From an uncultured Flavobacteriales bacterium (GTDB lineage: Bacteria > Bacteroidota > Bacteroidia > Flavobacteriales_D > Sanyastnellaceae), in assembly GCA_905479395.1 (NCBI GenBank), contig CAJQMI010000074.1, positions 1 to 38,772 of the forward strand: a stretch of 38,772 nucleotides of DNA. The letters run 5' to 3'. The notes beneath the pieces are model-generated. The model was given only the letters and a program-made list of their open reading frames with translations. It searched no databases and was not told the origin of the DNA. Shown here piece after piece: positions 34,589 through 38,772 of the stretch. Each line of letters starts with the position of its first letter. Position 1 is the stretch's first letter. The translations under genes and the position numbers were made by a program.

Positions 34589-35158
34589 ATGCGATTTGAA
34601 CAAATAGTGACCAAGACGATGGCCTGTCTTTTAACGGCTTTCATTTGGGTGGGTTGCGGCGATGCAGAGCCGAGTGCGAGCTTTCAGGAAGCTCAAAAAA
34701 TTCACGAACAACTGGATCGATTGGCCTCTGGACTTCACGATGAATTGCAAATGACGATTGAGGAGGCAGAAGCACAAATTCAGGCAAGTCTCAACGCGGG
34801 TGATTCGCTTTTGGCCCTTCAGTTGGGCCGCATCGATGGCCAATTGGGGGCATTGGATGTTCGATTTCATGACTGGGAGTCGACCGTGGTAGCGCTGCCT
34901 GGAGCAGCTTGCGACCACGACCACGGACATGACCACGGACATGATCACGACCACGACCACGACCACGGACATGATCACGATCATGATCACGATCATGATC
35001 ACGACCACGGCACCGGAGCATCACTCGAAGGCATGTCGGACGAAGCGATTTTGGAAATTCAACAAGCGCTGCTGTTGGAGTTAACGGCGATGGAAAGTTT
35101 GCTGAAGGAAGCGAAATCAGCGCTGCAAATTCAGGATACGGATGGCGATGCTGAATAA
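34589..35158 (+). CDS. Histidine-rich lipoprotein
   Basis: This 189-residue protein has a lipoprotein signal peptide ending VGC with Cys23 as lipidation site. The mature part begins with a charged helical region, then residues 109-140 form 16 consecutive Asp-His or Gly-His pairs (16 His in 32 residues), and ends with a second helical region. The repeat could bind Zn, Ni, Co or Cu at the envelope, but no family is recognised. The ATG lies two bases after the yidD stop. The neighbouring HupE-like metal permease makes a metal-handling role attractive, though this is inference. Confidence 0.8.
   Translation: MRFEQIVTKTMACLLTAFIWVGCGDAEPSASFQEAQKIHEQLDRLASGLHDELQMTIEEAEAQIQASLNAGDSLLALQLGRIDGQLGALDVRFHDWESTVVALPGAACDHDHGHDHGHDHDHDHDHGHDHDHDHDHDHDHGTGASLEGMSDEAILEIQQALLLELTAMESLLKEAKSALQIQDTDGDAE
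34913..35008 (+). repeat. 96-bp repeat coding for Asp/Gly-His
   Basis: This is an in-frame tandem array of 16 six-base units, mainly GACCAC and GATCAT/GATCAC, with GGACAT variants for Gly-His. It codes for the His-rich tract of the lipoprotein. Variation at the third codon positions shows it is not a fresh simple expansion. The unit length is a multiple of three, so repeat-number change would keep the frame. Confidence 0.95.
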
Positions 35159-36518
35159 GCCTCAAAGCCTGTTGCGAAGAAGATCGACAGCTATGCTGAC
35201 GCTTCAACTGACGCTTATTTTGACGCTGAGTGCGGCATTCGCTTCGGCCCAGCGAGCTCCGGACAATGTTTTGATTTACAAGGGTGCGGAGGACAAGTAT
35301 CAGCCTTGTGAACCTTCCATTGCGATCAGCCCCAAAAATCCCATGTTGATGGTGGCCGGTTCTATTCTGGACAACGTGCATGTGTCCAGCGATGGAGGCT
35401 ATAGTTGGAAAACAGAACAACTCACCTCGAAGTATGGTGTGTTTGGTGATCCTTGCATCGTTGGGTCGCCCAAAGGTGACTTTTATTACCTCCATTTATC
35501 AAATCCAGACAATCAGGCGTGGTCGAGCGATGCTTTGTTGGACCGCATCGTGGTGCAACGGTCGCGTCGGAAAGGCAAACGCTGGAATGCAGGCATAGGC
35601 ATTGGGTTGAATGGGAGCAAAGACCAGGACAAGGAGTGGAGTGCAGTCTCTTTGGATGGTTCGACCTTGCTGACGTGTTGGACACAGTTTGATTTGTACG
35701 GCAGTCCGCTAGCGACCGATCAGTCGATGATTTTGTGCAGCACTTCAAACCGCCGCGCCAAGAAATGGTCTGAGCCTTTGCGAATTAACGCAATTGCGGG
35801 AGACTGCGCCGATGGCGATATGACCGTCGAGGGTGCTGTGCCAGACATCGCTGCTGACGGAACGATGTACGTGGCTTGGGCGCATGCGGATACCATCTGG
35901 ATGGACCGAAGCGATGATGGCGGAACCACTTGGCTCGAGAAAGATTTGCGGGTCGCTGAAATTCAAGGCGGATGGGATCAGGCCATTCGAGGTGTTGGAC
36001 GTGCCAATGGGATGCCTGTGACGCGTGTGGATCGAAGTTCAGGAACGCATCAAGGTCGGGTTTATGTGAATTGGACAGATGATCGCAACGGCCCTGATGA
36101 CAATGACGTCTGGCTGGCCTATTCAGATGACAAAGGCAAGACATGGACCAACCCGATTCGCGTCAATGATGATCCGGCAGGGGCGCAGCAATTTTTCACA
36201 TGGATGGATGTTGATGACGTAACGGGACACGTGCACATCATTTTTTATGATCGCCGTGATGCCATGGCAAAGTATCCAGATGTGCGTTTGAAGCCGTCGT
36301 GGAACACGGAAGTCTATGTGGCATCGTCCTACGACGGAGGAGACACATGGCAGAACTTAAAGGTGAGTCGCAAGTCGTTTCGGCCCGATCCGAAATTGTT
36401 CTTTGGAGATTACAACAACATCAGCGCATACGACGGAGTGGTTCGCCCCATTTGGACGCGAAATGACAAAGGTGTGTTAGGCGTTTGGACTGCTATTTTG
36501 GACGGATACGTCGAATAA
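35142..36518 (+). CDS. Exported sialidase-fold (BNR repeat) protein
   Basis: A protein of up to 458 residues with a signal peptide (about 18-37) and a beta-propeller of the sialidase superfamily. Four Asp-box motifs (S-x-D-x-G-x-T-W) are visible: SSDGGYSW (82-89), RSDDGGTTW (256-264), YSDDKGKTW (327-335) and SSYDGGDTW (395-403). The Arg triad needed for true sialidases is not evident, so substrate and activity are unknown. No T9SS C-terminal sorting domain is seen. Starts at 35142, 35148 or 35193 are all possible; the first two overlap the lipoprotein gene. It ends two bases from the convergent HIT gene. Confidence 0.82.
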   Translation: MAMLNKPQSLLRRRSTAMLTLQLTLILTLSAAFASAQRAPDNVLIYKGAEDKYQPCEPSIAISPKNPMLMVAGSILDNVHVSSDGGYSWKTEQLTSKYGVFGDPCIVGSPKGDFYYLHLSNPDNQAWSSDALLDRIVVQRSRRKGKRWNAGIGIGLNGSKDQDKEWSAVSLDGSTLLTCWTQFDLYGSPLATDQSMILCSTSNRRAKKWSEPLRINAIAGDCADGDMTVEGAVPDIAADGTMYVAWAHADTIWMDRSDDGGTTWLEKDLRVAEIQGGWDQAIRGVGRANGMPVTRVDRSSGTHQGRVYVNWTDDRNGPDDNDVWLAYSDDKGKTWTNPIRVNDDPAGAQQFFTWMDVDDVTGHVHIIFYDRRDAMAKYPDVRLKPSWNTEVYVASSYDGGDTWQNLKVSRKSFRPDPKLFFGDYNNISAYDGVVRPIWTRNDKGVLGVWTAILDGYVE

Positions 36519-36520
36519 TT

Positions 36521-36543
36521 TCACGGGGTTTTTACCCCTGTGA
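36521..36543. other. Inverted repeat at convergent gene ends
   Basis: TCACGGGG and CCCCTGTGA form a stem with one bulged T around TTTTTA. It covers the HIT stop codon on the minus strand and lies two bases beyond the sialidase-fold gene. It may terminate transcription from both sides, although a clear T tract is missing. Confidence 0.4.
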
Positions 36544-36919
36544 TCCGCTCCGCGGTTGCTGCTAGTTCTTGAGCTGAAAAATTCAACTTGGGACGTTCAA
36601 AATTGATGTCTGCAACATTTTGCAAAGGAATGAGGTGCATGTGCGCGTGCGGCACCTCCAATCCGATGACAGCCACACCTATACGCTTGCACGGGATCGC
36701 TGCTTCAATTTTATGTGACACGTCGCGTGCAAATAGATTGATGCGCGCAAGCAGTCCGTCGTCGAGGTCAAAAAAGCAATCAACCTCAGTTTTTGGAATG
36801 ACAAGTGTGTGACCTTCAACGAGCGGGTTGATATCGAGGAAAGCCAAGAATTCGTCGTTCTCGGCGATGCGGTGGCAGGGAATGTCACCGGCGATAATCT
36901 TGCTGAATATGCTGGCCAT
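36521..36919 (-). CDS. HIT family protein (nucleotide hydrolase/transferase)
   Basis: A 132-residue member of the histidine triad family, which hydrolyses nucleotide phosphoramidates or related compounds. It opens SIFSKIIAGDIPCHRI, typical of HIT proteins, and carries the triad HAHMHL (His91, His93, His95) near the middle of the C-terminal half. The exact substrate is unknown. It follows greA by 13 bases, a pairing that suggests a shared transcript. Confidence 0.95.
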   Translation of the reverse strand: MASIFSKIIAGDIPCHRIAENDEFLAFLDINPLVEGHTLVIPKTEVDCFFDLDDGLLARINLFARDVSHKIEAAIPCKRIGVAVIGLEVPHAHMHLIPLQNVADINFERPKLNFSAQELAATAERITGVKTP

Positions 36920-36932
36920 GGTTGTCGTTGAA

Positions 36933-37412
36933 TCAGGAGTTGCGGCTGATTTCCAAAACCTCGAATGGAATCAATCCAGCGGGAACCTGAACTTCTGCGA
37001 CATCACCTACGGCCTTGCCGAGCAAGCCTTTGCCGATGGGTGAATCAATGGAGATTTTCTTCAGGGCTAGATTGGCTTCATTCTCAGCGACCAAGGTGTA
37101 TGTGACTTCAGCGTTGTTCTTCATGTTTTTGATGCGCACAGTGCTCAAAATATACACCTTGGAGTCATCGATTTGGGAGTCGTCTACAAGGCGCGCATTG
37201 GCCAATGTGTTTTTCAACTTTGAGATTTTGGCTTCCAAGAGTCCCTGCGCTTCCTTCGCCGCATCGTATTCGGCATTCTCGCTCAGGTCCCCTTTGTCAC
37301 GCGCTTCGGCGATTTGACCAGAAATTTTTGGTCGCTCAACTGTTTCCATCTGACGGACTTCGTCCTTGAGGTTTTGCAACCCTTCTTTGGTGAAATAGGA
37401 GATATTCGACAT
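36933..37412 (-). CDS. greA: Transcription elongation factor GreA
   Basis: GreA rescues backtracked RNA polymerase by stimulating transcript cleavage. The 159-residue product has the N-terminal coiled-coil domain with the acidic tip DLSENAEYDAAKEAQ (the DxxExxEYxxAK pattern) and the C-terminal FKBP-like domain with DSPIGKGLLGKAVGD. ATG 37412 (MSNISYFTKEGLQ) is preferred over the open frame to 37463. A -7 box lies about 100 bases upstream, giving a leader of that length. Confidence 0.97.
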   Translation of the reverse strand: MSNISYFTKEGLQNLKDEVRQMETVERPKISGQIAEARDKGDLSENAEYDAAKEAQGLLEAKISKLKNTLANARLVDDSQIDDSKVYILSTVRIKNMKNNAEVTYTLVAENEANLALKKISIDSPIGKGLLGKAVGDVAEVQVPAGLIPFEVLEISRNS

Positions 37413-37515
37413 GGTATAGAATTGATTCCCAGGCGGGACGAGTAAATGAAGTTGTTGACCCATGGGTCAGGCGCAAAAAAAGAAAACCCGAAATGAATCG
37501 AGCTTTCTCCTGGTG

Positions 37516-37523
37516 CAAAGATA
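37516..37523 (-). promoter_or_regulatory. Putative -7 box of greA
   Basis: Minus-strand TATCTTTG matches TAnnTTTG exactly, about 103 bases before the greA ATG. The nearest TTG is 26 bases upstream, longer than usual. The leader contains the perfect palindrome GACCCATGGGTC (about 37459-37475). Confidence 0.4.
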
Positions 37524-37583
37524 TAAAAATCAACCGTTAACGGCTTCTACAAGCCTGCTACCGGATGTGAATTTCTGTCAAGA

Positions 37584-38633
37584 TCAGATCGCCAAGTGGA
37601 TTCCGATGCTGTGGTTGCCGTCGAACGGATTGGTGGTACGGTACCCATAATCGATGCCGATGATAGCACCATCTGCATTTGCTGGGACCTTCAATGTAAA
37701 CCCTGCAGCAGGTCCAGTAAATGCAGTTGTGATGGCATCTTCAGTGCCCACGCCGTCTTCCCAAAGGTACCCACCACGCAGTGTGAAATTGTCACCGAGA
37801 TTGAGCTCCACTCCGCCTCCAAATTGGTCTTTGGTGAATGAATTGGAGATGAATTGTCCAGTCAGTGTCGCATTGATGTTTCCGGTGTCATAGACGAGGT
37901 ATCCGAAGCCAATGTTGACCAAAGAAGGAAGCTCATAACGTTCGCTGCGTTGCAGCATGGTGAGTGATGTAGCGGTTCCTTGCGGCGTCGCAGTAACAGT
38001 GAGACCATCACCAGCATAGCGCATCGGAGCTCCAACGTTTCTCAAAGAGATTCCAAAGTTGAGTTTTTCTCCGGATTTATAGCGGATGCCAGCGTCAAAG
38101 CAAATTCCAGAAGAGCGCACATTTGAAATGGATTCACCCACCACACGCAAGGTCATGCCTCCATAAATGGAATTGGAAAAAGCCTTCGCATAGGTTACTC
38201 CAATGTTTGAAAACGCTGGAGAGAAGGTGCCGATTCCGCCTTCAGGAAGATTTTCTGTTGTGATGGGTATGTCACCGAATCCCATGGTCATCACGGTCAA
38301 ACCCAATACACTGCCGTCGCCCACGGAGGTTGCGAAACCAATCGTGTTCAAGGAAATTCCAGAGCCGGACAGATACTGGGTATTGGCAAATCGCAATTCT
38401 GTTTGATTCACGAAGGCCAGTCCTGCCGCGTTGAGGAAGGATCCTTCCAATCCGGCCGTGATGGCCATGTTGGTTCCGGCCAAGCCGTTGGACTGCGCCC
38501 AAGGATTGATGAGCAACTGACCAGCGCCGGCGGAACCGGCACGGTCGGGATTCCCTGCGATTGTTGCAGTGGAAAACATCAAGCACGCTGCAATAGCAAC
38601 GGATGCGAGGATGGTGTGTTGGATATTCTTCAT
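37584..38633 (-). CDS. PorV/PorQ-family outer membrane protein (T9SS-linked)
   Basis: A 349-residue FadL-like beta-barrel protein of the PorV/PorQ family found with type IX secretion in Bacteroidota. A signal peptide ends near IAGNPDRAG; the N-terminus continues GAGQLLINPWAQSNGLAGT and GLEGSFLNAAGLAF, which match the family's N-terminal plug region, followed by many amphipathic strands ending SIGIHLAI. PorV shuttles substrates to the sortase PorU; PorQ-type members are less clear. The gene starts 18 bases after the upstream gene's stop. Confidence 0.85.
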   Translation of the reverse strand: MKNIQHTILASVAIAACLMFSTATIAGNPDRAGSAGAGQLLINPWAQSNGLAGTNMAITAGLEGSFLNAAGLAFVNQTELRFANTQYLSGSGISLNTIGFATSVGDGSVLGLTVMTMGFGDIPITTENLPEGGIGTFSPAFSNIGVTYAKAFSNSIYGGMTLRVVGESISNVRSSGICFDAGIRYKSGEKLNFGISLRNVGAPMRYAGDGLTVTATPQGTATSLTMLQRSERYELPSLVNIGFGYLVYDTGNINATLTGQFISNSFTKDQFGGGVELNLGDNFTLRGGYLWEDGVGTEDAITTAFTGPAAGFTLKVPANADGAIIGIDYGYRTTNPFDGNHSIGIHLAI

Positions 38634-38651
38634 GGTGAATTCGGAATCAAA

Positions 38652-38772
38652 TCAGAAGTTGTCCAAATCGGTTGGGCGCATGATGCCGAACCATTTGAGT
38701 GTTTTGTCGCCGACGTTAGGCACATCGACATGGATGATGTAGACGCCACCAGCGATGGGGACGTTGCGTTCG
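38652..38772 (-). CDS. C-terminal end of an unidentified protein, truncated by the window
   Basis: The last 39 codons of a minus-strand gene are visible, ending with TGA at 38654-38652. They read through IAGGVYIIHVDVPNVGDK to KWFGIMRPTDLDNF. The beta-strand pattern and position directly before the PorV/PorQ-type gene suggest a large exported protein. I recall similar C-terminal ends in such genes of Bacteroidota, but the protein cannot be named from this fragment. Confidence 0.6.
   Translation of the reverse strand, partial: ERNVPIAGGVYIIHVDVPNVGDKTLKWFGIMRPTDLDNF

Noticed and set aside
34913-35008. Possible CRISPR-like array
   Set aside because: Units are six bases without spacers and code in frame for Asp/Gly-His; it is a protein repeat.
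34631-35495. Antisense frames over the His repeat, with long Val-Met-Ile or Arg-Gly-Asp runs
   Set aside because: The repeats are the complement of the GACCAC array and the plus-strand gene has a signal peptide and good context.
35142-36518. T9SS C-terminal sorting domain on the sialidase-fold protein
   Set aside because: The C-terminus ends in propeller sequence (VWTAILDGYVE); no extra domain is present.

Overview
The window is a gene-dense chromosomal segment of a member of the Bacteroidota, most likely Flavobacteriales. The evidence is a set of lineage markers: a PorV/PorQ-type outer-membrane protein of the type IX secretion (T9SS) field, two RemB/Wzi-like barrels, an XrtF-type exosortase, a two-gene CoxIII/CoxIV/SCO/DUF420 oxidase cluster, and Bacteroidota promoter boxes (TTTG-N19-TAnnTTTG), the clearest being in front of rpmH. 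Ribosome-binding sites are mostly weak. No rRNA, tRNA, phage, IS element or CRISPR array was seen, and no gap longer than 300 bases lacks a gene.

Layout. (1) 1-5.2 kb: 3' part of a TolC-family gene with an apparent frameshift, a GT4 glycosyltransferase, then on the other strand gmd (GDP-mannose dehydratase) and an MsbA-like ABC exporter. (2) 5.3-8.9 kb: rpmH with textbook promoter and terminator, a phosphopantetheinyl transferase, and an ahcY-xrtF-membrane protein operon. (3) 8.9-13.9 kb, minus strand: a chain of overlapping genes running from a small CxxC membrane protein and an OmpA-like protein into TolC, an efflux adaptor, tsaB and a degenerate Rieske-like protein. (4) 13.6-18.9 kb, minus strand: the terminal oxidase assembly cluster cyoE - coxIII - (terminator, new promoter) - coxIII - coxIV - double-domain SCO - DUF420, continuous with region 3. 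(5) 19.0-27.4 kb, minus strand: surface glycan and envelope genes: flippase-like membrane protein, GT2, lone DppC-like permease, fcl (GDP-fucose synthase), Wzi/RemB-like barrel, WecA-like initiating transferase and RemB-like barrel.

(6) 27.4-32.3 kb: ruvC, ddl, purK, an MscS channel and a YwaF-like membrane protein. (7) 32.4-36.5 kb, plus strand: a tight operon thyA-folA-hupE-yidD-His-rich lipoprotein-sialidase-fold protein. (8) 36.5-38.8 kb, minus strand: greA-HIT, and a PorV/PorQ-type protein following the C-terminus of a truncated upstream gene.

Genes at both ends of the window (gmd, fcl, GT4, GT2, WecA-like, Wzi/RemB-like) suggest a fucose-containing surface polysaccharide. The most notable observations are the fused two-domain SCO protein whose first domain has lost its copper ligands, the His-rich lipoprotein co-transcribed with HupE and a sialidase-fold protein, the XrtF pair, and repeated placement of a -7 box only 4-9 bases before start codons, which predicts leaderless or near-leaderless mRNAs. 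I did not find a clear, wholly new defence or mobile system here. All calls rest on reading the sequence; no database search was run.
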